DNA of 63,476 nt from an uncultured Bacteroidales bacterium (GTDB taxonomy: Bacteria > Bacteroidota > Bacteroidia > Bacteroidales > F082), in assembly GCA_947303395.1 (NCBI GenBank), contig CAMYYD010000013.1:1-63476 (forward strand). The letters are read 5' to 3'. The position numbers and the translations under genes were made by a program. The notes beneath the pieces are model-generated. The model was not told the origin of the DNA and did not search any database. It was given only the letters and a program-made list of their open reading frames with translations. How positions within the stretch are numbered: the first letter of the stretch is position 1; each line of letters opens with the position of its first letter. Below are positions 33,596-42,155 of this stretch, piece after piece.

Positions 33596-36394
33596 TCAGA
33601 ATAACGTCAGCTGGCCGTCTTTAGTATCGTCGTTTGAGTTCTCCGAGATTTCCTTTTCTTTCGTAATCTCCGAGTTCTCTGAGTTCTCCATTTGTTCTTC
33701 CACTGCCTCTTCCGCAGTTTCTTCAGTATTTTCCGGCTCTTCTTCCACTACTGGCGGCTCAAACGGCTCAAGGAACTCGTAATAGTTCACATCGTGCACC
33801 GAAAGGCGTTTTCCTTTTGCCTTGTAGCTCTTCACGCCGATGTATTCATCAACGTTAACTTCTTCATCCTCAAAGTGTTTGCCACTGACACCATCATTAA
33901 ACTTAAGCAGCAATCTTGGCAACAAATCCATGTTGACAGCTATCAGTTTCGCATCTTCGCCTTCTCCGATGAATGAGATTCTCTTGTTAAGAGGCGTATC
34001 TTCTTCAATGGCAAACCTCTTGATATACATCAACTTAGTCTCAGCTTCGATGTACAGAACGGTGAAAATCGTCTCTGGCTCGAATTTGAAAATCATGGTC
34101 ATGTCGTCGTCGAAATGCGTCGAAAGATCGAAATTCGTGAGACGGAACTCACCGTTAGCGTGAATCTGCATGATTCTATCGTTGCCCGAATATCTGCCAA
34201 TCGAAATTCCGCGTCCATCGGCGTTCAGACGCTTCACAGTGTCGTCGTACCATATCTCACGTGCCGAGAGTGTCGAAACGCCTTCCTCGCGCTTAAAAAT
34301 GCGGTTTACGCTATGATTTGTGAGCTTGTTACCTCTACTTGCACGTCCTTTGATGTCCAAAGTGGCGAAATCGTAGTCGAAAGAAAGCTTCTTGAGCTTC
34401 GGAGCCGGACGCAACATCACCTTGATGACTTCCGCTTCTCCGTTAGGATTTGCTGAGAAATACGCCACTTTAGAGCCTGGCTCACCCATCGTCAAGTCAT
34501 AAATCTTGTCGTGAGTGATACCGTCGACATAAAAACGCTTGACATAGTAAGGATTTCCTGACTTTCCGTTGCGATAAGCCATGTTGTAAATAGTGCGTTT
34601 GTCGCCTTTATGATAGATGTTGGCGTAGATAATCTTCTCCGGTCCAACGAACAGTTTAGGCTGCAGTTTAACCACTGAGAATGTACCATTTTCACGGAAC
34701 ACGATGACGTCGTCGATATCGGAGCAGTCGCAAACGAAACCGTAAGCGTCTTTATTCTGTTCCTTCTTGATTCCCACTGAGTTACAGATAAATCCTTCCT
34801 CCTTGTTGACGTACAGTTTCTCGTTGTTAGCAGCGACTGCAACTGCGGAAATATTGTCAAAGTTACGGATTTCGGTCTTACGCTCACGACCTTTGCCGTA
34901 TTTGCGCTTCATTTCCTCGAAATAATGGATGGTGTAATCCACTATATGGTCGAGGTCGTATTTCACCTGCTCGATCTGTTTTTCAATCTCAAGTAATTGA
35001 TCCTCAGCCTTTTTGATATCGAATTTAGAGATTTTACGAACTGGCTTCTCGCAAAGCTTCAGCACATCGTCACGAGTAATATCCTTCTTCAGTTGCGGAC
35101 GATACGGATCGAATGCTTTCTCAATCGCATCAATCTGAGCGTCATAGCTCGGCGCGTCTTTTTCCAAGATTTTATAGATTCGTTTCTCAAAGAAAATCTT
35201 CTCGAGCGATATCCAATGCCATTGACCTTCAAGCTCTTCAAGGGTATTCTGAAGCTCCCAACTCAACAAATCAAGAGTGTGGTCGGTGTTATGCTTCAAA
35301 ATCGCTGAAATAGTAGTAAATTCAGGCTTATCGTTATGAATGACGCAGGTGCATAGGCTATTCAGCTTAACCTGGCATTTAGTGAAAGCGTAAAGAGCGT
35401 CAATTGTTTGGTCAGGAGAAACGCCTGGCGCGAGATGTATAACTATTTCAGCTGTTTTCGAGGTATTATCGTCAACACGACGTATCTTTATCTTGCCCTT
35501 CTCGCCTGCTTGAGTTATCGATTGTATTAAAGTTTCAGTTGTAGTTCCGTATGGTATCTCAGTGATTACCAATGTCTTTTTATCAAGCTGTGAAATCTTC
35601 GCACGAACCTGAACACGGCTTCCGCGACCGCCGTCATTGTAGCCGCGAACATCAATCAAACCGCCTGTTTGGAAGTCAGGATAAAGCTCGAAAGGCTCGT
35701 CTTTAAGGTAAGAAATCGACGCGTCGATGAGTTCGTTGAAGTTATGTGGCAGAATCTCCGACTTCAAACCCACTGCAATACCCATAGCGCCTTGGAAAAG
35801 CAGCAACGGGAACTTAATCGGAAGCGATATAGGCTCTTTGTTACGACCGTCGTAAGAGAACGTCCAATCAGTCGTTTTAGGGTTGAAAACCACGTCGAGA
35901 GCGAATTTCGACAGACGTGCCTCGATGTAACGAGGAGCAGCTGCGCCGTCGCCGGTAAGGATATTACCCCAGTTACCCTGACAATCGATGAGAAGGTCTT
36001 TTTGGCCCAGATTCACAAGTGCATCGCCAATTGAAGCATCACCGTGAGGGTGATATTTCATGGTGTTTCCCACGATATTCGCCACCTTATTGTAGCGACC
36101 GTCGTCGATTTCCTTCATGGAATGCAAAATACGGCGCTGCACAGGTTTCAAACCGTCGTCAATCTCAGGCACAGCGCGGTCGAGGATAACATATGAGGAA
36201 TAGTCGAGAAACCAGTTCTCAAACATGCCTTTCAAAGGCACCACACGGTAGCCGTCGCCCGACTGCACAAGCATTCCCGACTCTTCTTCCGCCGTAGGAT
36301 CGAAGCCGTCGAGCACTTGTGTTACATCGTCACCAATCTCGTTTATCTCTTCAAGTTCTTGATTGTCAATATTTTCGTCGTCAAAATCTGCCAT
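33596..36394 (-). CDS. parC: DNA topoisomerase IV / gyrase subunit A-type protein
   Basis: 932 residues from the ATG at 36394 (a TTG two codons upstream is less likely). The topoisomerase IIA breakage-reunion core is clear: DGLKPVQRRILHSM (about 80-93), YHPHGDASIGDALVNL, and the catalytic Tyr156 in GAAAPRYIEARL. A long coiled-coil tower (about 430-470) and a C-terminal beta-pinwheel region follow, then an acidic Glu-rich tail (about 870-925) with repeated EEPE/ENSE runs. The length, tail and non-canonical GyrA box fit the Bacteroidetes protein usually annotated ParC; GyrA function cannot be excluded by sequence alone. It is followed by a lipoprotein gene after two bases. Confidence 0.88.
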   Translation of the reverse strand: MADFDDENIDNQELEEINEIGDDVTQVLDGFDPTAEEESGMLVQSGDGYRVVPLKGMFENWFLDYSSYVILDRAVPEIDDGLKPVQRRILHSMKEIDDGRYNKVANIVGNTMKYHPHGDASIGDALVNLGQKDLLIDCQGNWGNILTGDGAAAPRYIEARLSKFALDVVFNPKTTDWTFSYDGRNKEPISLPIKFPLLLFQGAMGIAVGLKSEILPHNFNELIDASISYLKDEPFELYPDFQTGGLIDVRGYNDGGRGSRVQVRAKISQLDKKTLVITEIPYGTTTETLIQSITQAGEKGKIKIRRVDDNTSKTAEIVIHLAPGVSPDQTIDALYAFTKCQVKLNSLCTCVIHNDKPEFTTISAILKHNTDHTLDLLSWELQNTLEELEGQWHWISLEKIFFEKRIYKILEKDAPSYDAQIDAIEKAFDPYRPQLKKDITRDDVLKLCEKPVRKISKFDIKKAEDQLLEIEKQIEQVKYDLDHIVDYTIHYFEEMKRKYGKGRERKTEIRNFDNISAVAVAANNEKLYVNKEEGFICNSVGIKKEQNKDAYGFVCDCSDIDDVIVFRENGTFSVVKLQPKLFVGPEKIIYANIYHKGDKRTIYNMAYRNGKSGNPYYVKRFYVDGITHDKIYDLTMGEPGSKVAYFSANPNGEAEVIKVMLRPAPKLKKLSFDYDFATLDIKGRASRGNKLTNHSVNRIFKREEGVSTLSAREIWYDDTVKRLNADGRGISIGRYSGNDRIMQIHANGEFRLTNFDLSTHFDDDMTMIFKFEPETIFTVLYIEAETKLMYIKRFAIEEDTPLNKRISFIGEGEDAKLIAVNMDLLPRLLLKFNDGVSGKHFEDEEVNVDEYIGVKSYKAKGKRLSVHDVNYYEFLEPFEPPVVEEEPENTEETAEEAVEEQMENSENSEITKEKEISENSNDDTKDGQLTLF

Positions 36395-36418
36395 TTTCAA
36401 AAATTCAAAGTTAACTTA

Positions 36419-36426
36419 CAAAATTA
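36419..36426 (-). promoter_or_regulatory. -7 promoter element for parC
   Basis: Minus strand TAATTTTG followed by TA, about 25 bases upstream of the parC ATG. Confidence 0.5.
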
Positions 36427-36435
36427 CAAAAAATT

Positions 36436-38442
36436 TTATTTCCAGAAACGCAAAACCAAAATTTCTATCAACATAGTTATCAACGATAAGAGTATGAACG
36501 ACTTCCACATCATTGAACGGCGAATCATCATCTCCATCACGTCAGCAGAACGAATTTCATCCGATTTCATCACAGCTAGGACGTTTAACCCGTTGTCTTT
36601 TAATATTTTATCAACTTCTTCCCTATTCCAAAACTTCATTTTCGACTCTTTGCGATTGTCGTTCCAAGCTGTCGTTTCGATGACATCATCGCCTTTGTTG
36701 ATGATATAAAATCCTGCACCTGGCAATTCGTCGTAAAGTCTTATCAGCGTTCGGTTGTTGCGCATTTCAACCATCGGAATCATCTCGAAATTGCCTTGCG
36801 CGTCACGAATGCGGATATCTCCTTCCGAAAATGCAGTCAAATCGTTTATTGTCAGGTCTTTATCAACGCCTAAAGTATAAGAAAGTCGATTCATCTGACC
36901 GCCCAGCATAGCAATCTTATACATAATTGGAACGAATAGCGAATTATCCACAAAATTAGTCCAATCTTTACCTATTTGAGACGCAAAAGTAAAGATATTT
37001 CCGCCTCCAACTTTACTTAAAGTAAAGAATGAAGTGCCATTATGTAAAGAAATGAGTGTCAGAGTGTTAGAAAATAGCCTTTTATCGATTTGAACGTGCT
37101 TAAAGACCTTTGGAAGATCAGCATTGTGAGGGATATTGACGAAGATATCATTAAAGAATTCGTGGTTGGATGCGATGGTACTAATTGATAAAGTATCATT
37201 AGAGAACTCGGATATCTCATAGTTCTCAGAGACCTCTGATGGGAACAGAACCACGCTTCCACCATTATTTGCGAAATCTTTAATTGTCTGCCACATCGTT
37301 TCATTCAAATTCGCATCGCCATCGACGATAATCATTTGACAATCAGCAAGATATTGCTGGTCAATACGATATGGATTCATCACATGATAATCGAATAACG
37401 AATCGTTTGAAAACAATGTCTTTATTGCTAAATCACCAGTACCAGTTGATAATTCCATAATTTTGATGATTTGTCGAACATTCAAAACGAAATTGTATGT
37501 GTCATCAAACGTTATTGGGTAATCGTTGATTGAAACAGCAGCGATTTTTTCGCCAGATTCGTTCAGAACGAATTGCATCGCGACCTCGTTCTTGCCGTTT
37601 GCGGGGATATCTATTGTGCTGAATGCCACCGACTTACCATCGATTTCGAAATTGACAGGAAGGCCGTTTATATCCTTTGCACTTTCGTTTACAACTCGCA
37701 CGCTGATCTCGTTAGCGAGACCTTTTTGCAGAATTGGTGACGAAAGCCACACCGTGTCGATATAGATATTCTGTTGACAATCAGACTTTAACGGCATTGC
37801 GACGATTTGGATAGCCGAATCAGCAACGAGTCCGTCCATGTTCATCATGTTGTCCTGGAAGTCGGAATACATAAACAAAGATGCCGATTTGAATCCATTT
37901 CGTTTCATTATCATCTGCAGATTCTCGTATAAGTTATTGAATGCCAATGATGAAGCTTCAGTTTGCATTGCATCTATGCTCATCAGCATCTCGTCCTGGT
38001 TCATCGGGTATTCGTTGTCAAGCTGACGACTGTTAGTAAGCAGCACAAATCTCTGTGAAGGACTGATATTACTGATCATTTTGCGAGCCGACGACCTTGC
38101 ATCTTCTATCAGAGAAATCTCCGACGATTGGCTGTGCATCGACATTGAGTTATCGATATAAACCGCCACCAGATTGTCGGCATCATCGGTCTTTAATTTT
38201 TGCTCTGGATTGTAAGGATAAGCAAAAGCAAAAACGAGTCCGGCAATAAATAACATCCTCATTATCATTGCGATAATGTATTTCAGTTTCTTCGTCTTTG
38301 CATTCTCCTGCTCTATTGTCTTCAGCGTCGCAGTGTTGCTGAAATACACAATTTTGTGCCTTCTGAAGTTAAAAAGGTGAATGATGATTGGAATTGCCAA
38401 CGCAAACAAACACCAGAGCATATTTGGATAGAGAAATTTCAT
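36436..38442 (-). CDS. BatA/aerotolerance-type membrane protein with VWA-like region
   Basis: 668 residues from the ATG at 38442; a GTG-led extension of seven codons would overlap the upstream gene. The N-terminal BatA domain (PF07584) is MKFLYPNMLWCLFALAIPIIIHLFNFRRHKIVYFSN with a second span MIMRMLFIAGLVFAFAYPY. A von Willebrand-like region follows, with VAVYIDNSMSMHSQ matching the DxSxS metal site (about 83-97). Then come a long periplasmic region and a C-terminal membrane helix (about 645-665). Such proteins occur with MoxR ATPases in Bat operons, but no MoxR is adjacent. It starts two bases after the esterase gene stops. Confidence 0.85.
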   Translation of the reverse strand: MKFLYPNMLWCLFALAIPIIIHLFNFRRHKIVYFSNTATLKTIEQENAKTKKLKYIIAMIMRMLFIAGLVFAFAYPYNPEQKLKTDDADNLVAVYIDNSMSMHSQSSEISLIEDARSSARKMISNISPSQRFVLLTNSRQLDNEYPMNQDEMLMSIDAMQTEASSLAFNNLYENLQMIMKRNGFKSASLFMYSDFQDNMMNMDGLVADSAIQIVAMPLKSDCQQNIYIDTVWLSSPILQKGLANEISVRVVNESAKDINGLPVNFEIDGKSVAFSTIDIPANGKNEVAMQFVLNESGEKIAAVSINDYPITFDDTYNFVLNVRQIIKIMELSTGTGDLAIKTLFSNDSLFDYHVMNPYRIDQQYLADCQMIIVDGDANLNETMWQTIKDFANNGGSVVLFPSEVSENYEISEFSNDTLSISTIASNHEFFNDIFVNIPHNADLPKVFKHVQIDKRLFSNTLTLISLHNGTSFFTLSKVGGGNIFTFASQIGKDWTNFVDNSLFVPIMYKIAMLGGQMNRLSYTLGVDKDLTINDLTAFSEGDIRIRDAQGNFEMIPMVEMRNNRTLIRLYDELPGAGFYIINKGDDVIETTAWNDNRKESKMKFWNREEVDKILKDNGLNVLAVMKSDEIRSADVMEMMIRRSMMWKSFILLSLITMLIEILVLRFWK

Positions 38443-38444
38443 AA

Positions 38445-39014
38445 TCACAGTCCTGCCAGCCAATCCCCTAATTCATGTTTTACATAGCTCTCGCTGATGA
38501 TATGCGAAGGCAGTGTCTTCTTCGGACACATCTTGCGATTATTAAACAGTTTGGCGTAATCGCGCTTAATATCCTCGCCCAAAAGTTCATCGTGCTCGGT
38601 ATGATGGCACGTAACATTATCATTTACAATGATTTTGAATTTCTTAAACTCAAACAAATCCTGCATAGTGAACTTGAATGATGTGGCACCGTCGCTACGT
38701 CTGGCGTGGTACTGCACTGTGCCAACGCTACCTTTCAGCGACTTCATCGGCTCAATAACAGGATTTATCACGAGCTTCGGCCCATCAAAATCGCTACACA
38801 GAATATAAAATCCGCCCAATGACGTTCCCACCATTGCAAATACATCGTTATCTTTAGCAAAGTTATTGATTTTCTTGATGGAAGCCGCCGCATGATGGTC
38901 AACTTCCAAAGCACACCACTCATAATCGGGATAGTACATATTTAAAAAACCGACCGTCTGCGTGAACGGCGAGCCACCGAAGCCATGAATATAAATGATT
39001 TTAGGTTTATCCAT
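38445..39014 (-). CDS. YqiA/YcfP-like alpha/beta-fold esterase
   Basis: A 189-residue cytoplasmic hydrolase of the UPF0227 type. IIYIHGFGGSPFTQTVGFL is the oxyanion region, MVGTSLGGFYI (about 61-71) holds the nucleophile Ser, LVINPVIEP follows, and a late His region (about 135-140, CHHTEHDELL) may hold the acid and base. Substrate unknown; relatives cleave palmitoyl-CoA or simple esters. It is first of an operon with the BatA-type gene and divergent from hydF, with the two -7 elements 10 bases apart. Confidence 0.78.
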   Translation of the reverse strand: MDKPKIIYIHGFGGSPFTQTVGFLNMYYPDYEWCALEVDHHAAASIKKINNFAKDNDVFAMVGTSLGGFYILCSDFDGPKLVINPVIEPMKSLKGSVGTVQYHARRSDGATSFKFTMQDLFEFKKFKIIVNDNVTCHHTEHDELLGEDIKRDYAKLFNNRKMCPKKTLPSHIISESYVKHELGDWLAGL

Positions 39015-39037
39015 TTTTCAGCAAAATTTTTATTGTG

Positions 39038-39045
39038 CAAAGATA
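39038..39045 (-). promoter_or_regulatory. -7 promoter element for the esterase/BatA unit
   Basis: Minus strand TATCTTTG followed by CAC, 24 bases upstream of the ATG at 39014. Confidence 0.6.
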
Positions 39046-39054
39046 CAAAAAACT

Positions 39055-39062
39055 TATATTTG
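39055..39062 (+). promoter_or_regulatory. -7 promoter element for hydF
   Basis: TATATTTG followed by CA, 23 bases upstream of the hydF ATG at 39085. It lies inside the possible N-terminal extension of the frame and so supports the later start. Confidence 0.6.
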
Positions 39063-39084
39063 CATTTTAAATTTCTTTCAGAAA

Positions 39085-40275
39085 ATGGCTAAAGATTTAA
39101 AACCTCATATCGGGATTTTCGGGCGGATGAATAACGGTAAAAGCTCGATAATCAATAAGTTAACAGGACAACCGATGGCGATTGTGTCGGAGCAGGCCGG
39201 AACAACTACCGACCCGGTGAAGAAATCAATCGAGATATTCGGCATCGGGCCAGTAGTGCTGATTGATACCGCGGGCATTGACGATGTGAGTGAACTCGGA
39301 AAACAGCGCGTGGAGAAGACTTATCAGGTGCTCAAGGAGATTGATTGCGCGATACTTGTGATTACTGGAGAGGATTTCGGGGAGCCAGAGAGAGAGATTA
39401 TTAAGGAGTTTAAGAAGCATGAGGTGCCGTTTTTAATAGTGCACAATAAATCTGAGATCTCTGTGCTCTCAGAGAACTTGAAGACTAAAATCGAAAGCGA
39501 GTGTTCCACTAAAGTTCTGGAATTCAGCGCATTAAAGGATGATGCCAAAGTTTTACAAGAAGCACTTAATAAATCCATTCCGGAAAGCGCTTATAAGAAA
39601 GCGTCATTGCTAGGAGGCATAATAAAACCTGGTGATGTGGTGCTTTTAGTCACACCAATTGATGCCGAGGCTCCTGAAGGCCGAATGATTTTGCCTCAGG
39701 TGATGGCGATCCGCGATGTGCTTGATAACGACTGTATTTGCGTGGTACTGAAGGAGACGGCATTGAAGCAGTATTTCGAATCCGGAATGCCACGACCGAA
39801 TCTTGTAGTCACTGATTCTCAAGTGTTTAAACTCGTCAACGAGATCGTGCCTAAAGATGTGATGCTTACAAGTTTCAGCATCATTTTGGCTCGTTTGAGA
39901 GGCGATTTCGAGAATTATCTGAAAGGCACTCCTCACCTGTCTGATTTAAAAGACGGCGACAAAATCCTGATGCTCGAATCATGCACTCATGAAATCAGCT
40001 GCGGTGACATCGGACGCGTGAAACTGCCTAATCTCATTAGGAAATTCACAGGAAAGAACATTGAATTCACATATCTTTCAGGCCTTACGCCAATCGAAAA
40101 CATTCATCAATACGCAATGGCGATTCAATGCGGTGGCTGCATGGCGACACGTAAACAACTCATCAACCGCACAAATATGGCAGTCGAAAACGGCATCCCG
40201 ATCAGCAACTACGGCATGGCGATTGCCTACATGAACGGCATTTTCGAAAGAGTGACGAGAGTTTTTATACCTTAG
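39085..40275 (+). CDS. hydF: [FeFe]-hydrogenase maturation GTPase HydF
   Basis: 396 residues from the ATG at 39085; the frame extends 30 codons upstream across the promoter and that part was rejected. HydF is the scaffold on which the 2Fe subcluster of the H-cluster is assembled before transfer to HydA. The GTPase domain has GRMNNGKSS (G1, 13-21), DTAGIDDVSELGKQR (G3, about 61-75) and HNKSE (G4, about 120-124). A dimerisation domain follows. The cluster ligands are Cys300, His302, Cys349 and Cys352 (C-x-H-x46-C-x-x-C), as the family requires. The stop TAG lies in a heptad repeat. No hydrogenase gene is nearby; hydG follows with its own promoter. Confidence 0.96.
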   Translation: MAKDLKPHIGIFGRMNNGKSSIINKLTGQPMAIVSEQAGTTTDPVKKSIEIFGIGPVVLIDTAGIDDVSELGKQRVEKTYQVLKEIDCAILVITGEDFGEPEREIIKEFKKHEVPFLIVHNKSEISVLSENLKTKIESECSTKVLEFSALKDDAKVLQEALNKSIPESAYKKASLLGGIIKPGDVVLLVTPIDAEAPEGRMILPQVMAIRDVLDNDCICVVLKETALKQYFESGMPRPNLVVTDSQVFKLVNEIVPKDVMLTSFSIILARLRGDFENYLKGTPHLSDLKDGDKILMLESCTHEISCGDIGRVKLPNLIRKFTGKNIEFTYLSGLTPIENIHQYAMAIQCGGCMATRKQLINRTNMAVENGIPISNYGMAIAYMNGIFERVTRVFIP

Positions 40276-40297
40276 ACGTTAGACTTTAGACCTTAGT
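40270..40297 (+). repeat. TTAGACN heptad repeat, 3' end of hydF
   Basis: Units CTTAGACG, TTAGACT, TTAGACC and TTAG begin at the hydF TAG stop. This is the shortest of four such arrays, all following plus-strand genes. Confidence 0.7.
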
Positions 40298-40336
40298 TTT
40301 TTTAGAAAAAATTAATTTTTTATTTAAAAAAGATAT

Positions 40337-40344
40337 TATCTTTG
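40337..40344 (+). promoter_or_regulatory. -7 promoter element for hydG
   Basis: TATCTTTG followed by CA, a perfect consensus, 189 bases upstream of the hydG ATG. The -7 is also the right half of the palindrome AAAGATA-T-TATCTTT. Confidence 0.65.
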
Positions 40345-40350
40345 CAAAAC

Positions 40351-40532
40351 CAACCAACAATAGTTTGTAGATAACCTAAAGTCGAGATAAGTTATTGAGA
40401 CTAAGGGCTTTACAGATAAAAAGTCAGAGCTGGAAGACGTAGAAATCCGACGGCAAGGGAATTGAAACTTCTCATTTCTCAGCTGAATTTTGTTGTTTTG
40501 AAAGGAAAAATAACAAATAAAAAGCTAAAAAT
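40351..40532 (+). promoter_or_regulatory. Long, probably structured 5' leader of hydG
   Basis: About 180 bases separate the promoter from the ATG and contain no credible reading frame. Local complementarity is visible: AGTC/GACT around ATAA-G-TTAT (40380-40402), CGT/ACG near 40438-40455, and AGCTG/CAGCT pairing across about 50 bases. A purine-rich AAAGGAAAAA near 40500 could be a ribosome site. It does not match any riboswitch consensus I know (TPP, cobalamin, SAM, FMN, Moco, THF). Confidence 0.4.
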
Positions 40533-41987
40533 ATGCAATTTCATCCGGAAAAATGTCGCATCCCAGACGAGCCTAACCGCCCGTTTATCTCATCGGAAGA
40601 GATTTGGGACTACATCAACAACACAAAGAGCACACCAGAGCGCGTGCACGAAATCATTGAGAAATCACTGAACAAAAACCGTCTCACAATGGAAGAGACC
40701 GCGGTTTTGGTCAACACCACCGACCCTAAGCTTGTCGAAGAAATCAAGGAAGGCGCACGCGAGTTGAAACGCCGCATCTACGGCAACCGTATCGTGCTCT
40801 TCGCCCCTCTCTACGTGGGCAACTATTGCGTAAACAACTGCAGCTACTGCGGTTTCCGCTCATCGAACAAGGAACAGATCCGCACCACCCTCACCGACGA
40901 AGAACTCGTCCGCAACGTGGAGGCTCTGGAGGATGACGGTCAGAAACGACTCATCTTGGTTTACGGCGAAAGCCCGAAATATTCGCCAGAGTATATCGCC
41001 CACACCGTGAAAGTGACATACGCCACCAAGAAAGGCAAAGGCTCAATCCGCCGCGTGAACATCAACGCAGCTCCATTGGATGTTGAAGGTTTCCGCACAG
41101 TGAAAGAGGCCGGCATCGGAACATATCAGATCTTCCAGGAGACTTATTGCCCTGAGATTTACAACGAATATCACCCGATTAACACCAAGAAAGGCGATTA
41201 CAACTACCGTCTGACCGCCATGGACCGCGCTCAGCAGGCAGGCATCGACGACAACGGTCTGGGTATCCTCTTCGGCTTGTACGACTGGCGTTACGAGGTC
41301 TTGGCGATGATTCGTCACACCAACCACCTCGAGGCTTGCTTCAACGTGGGACCTCACACCATCTCGTTCCCTCGTATCAAAGACGCATCAGGCTTGAGCA
41401 TCGACAAGAAATATTTCGTCGACGACGACACATTTGAGAAAATCATCGCTATCTTCCGTCTGGCAGTGCCTTACACCGGCATGATTCTTACCGCCCGTGA
41501 GGATGCCGATTTCCGTGCAAAAGCCATTGAATACGGCATCTCACAGATCGACGGCGGCACCAACCTGCAGATTGGCGACTACAAATATCACCACGAGGAA
41601 GAAGAGAAAAATAGCGACAAGCAGGAAGACCAGAACCTGCACCGCGAGCAGTTTAAGATTGGCGACGACCGTACCTTGGGCGAGATTATCGACAAACTCC
41701 TCGACCACGACTTCATTCCGAGCTTCTGCACAGCATGCTATCGTTTGGGCAGAACCGGCGAGCATTTCATGGAGTTCAGCGTGCCAGGCTTCATCAAACG
41801 CTATTGCACGCCAAATGCCATCCTCACCTTGTCGGAATACCTTGTGGACTACGCGACACCTGAAGTTGCCGCAAAAGGCTGGAAAACCATCGAAAACAAC
41901 TTCAAGAACGTCGACCCGCAATTCCTTGATGAACTCAAAAAGAGAATTGAGAGAATCAAACAAGGTGAAAGAGACTTGTACTTCTAG
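40533..41987 (+). CDS. hydG: [FeFe]-hydrogenase maturation radical SAM enzyme HydG
   Basis: A 484-residue tyrosine lyase that cleaves tyrosine to p-cresol and dehydroglycine and supplies CO and CN- for the H-cluster diiron site. The radical SAM motif CVNNCSYC is at Cys99, Cys103 and Cys106. The auxiliary cluster motif near the C-terminus is C-T-A-C-x22-C (about 405-430), exactly the CX2CX22C of HydG, which separates it from the paralogue ThiH. Codon use is biased toward the set used by ppdK and pckA. It follows hydF but has its own promoter and long leader. The 3' side carries a repeat-rich region and then a strong terminator. Confidence 0.97.
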   Translation: MQFHPEKCRIPDEPNRPFISSEEIWDYINNTKSTPERVHEIIEKSLNKNRLTMEETAVLVNTTDPKLVEEIKEGARELKRRIYGNRIVLFAPLYVGNYCVNNCSYCGFRSSNKEQIRTTLTDEELVRNVEALEDDGQKRLILVYGESPKYSPEYIAHTVKVTYATKKGKGSIRRVNINAAPLDVEGFRTVKEAGIGTYQIFQETYCPEIYNEYHPINTKKGDYNYRLTAMDRAQQAGIDDNGLGILFGLYDWRYEVLAMIRHTNHLEACFNVGPHTISFPRIKDASGLSIDKKYFVDDDTFEKIIAIFRLAVPYTGMILTAREDADFRAKAIEYGISQIDGGTNLQIGDYKYHHEEEEKNSDKQEDQNLHREQFKIGDDRTLGEIIDKLLDHDFIPSFCTACYRLGRTGEHFMEFSVPGFIKRYCTPNAILTLSEYLVDYATPEVAAKGWKTIENNFKNVDPQFLDELKKRIERIKQGERDLYF

Positions 41988-42074
41988 TTAGTCAGTTAAT
42001 CAGTTAGTCAGTTGTTCAGTTATTTTTGACGACTCAAAACTGACTAACTGAACAACTAATCAACTGAACAACTT
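41985..42074 (+). repeat. Inverted array of TAGTCAGTT-type repeats after hydG
   Basis: From the stop codon on, direct units (TTAGTCAGTTAATCAG, TTAGTCAGTTGTTCAG) are followed after about 18 bases by inverted units (AACTGACTAACTGAAC, AACTAATCAACTGAAC). The two halves can pair into a long imperfect hairpin. There is no T tract, and the real terminator follows 50 bases later. Confidence 0.7.
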
Positions 42075-42122
42075 GTAAAAAGGATTTTACTTCAATTTGG
42101 ATTATATAATGAATGATGTTTG

Positions 42123-42155
42123 GGTGACCGTGAATAACGGTCACCTTTTTTTTTT
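42123..42155 (+). terminator. Strong rho-independent terminator after hydG
   Basis: A perfect 9-bp stem GGTGACCGT / ACGGTCACC with loop GAATA is followed by ten T. The T tract touches the stop codon of the convergent TonB receptor gene. Confidence 0.9.

Noticed and set aside
38995..39084. Longer N-terminus for HydF
   Set aside because: The extension crosses the promoter region of both divergent genes and lacks homology to HydF, which starts just before the G1 motif.
40351..40532. Known riboswitch in the hydG leader
   Set aside because: Consensus cores of TPP, cobalamin, SAM, FMN, preQ1, Moco, THF and glycine classes were not found by eye.
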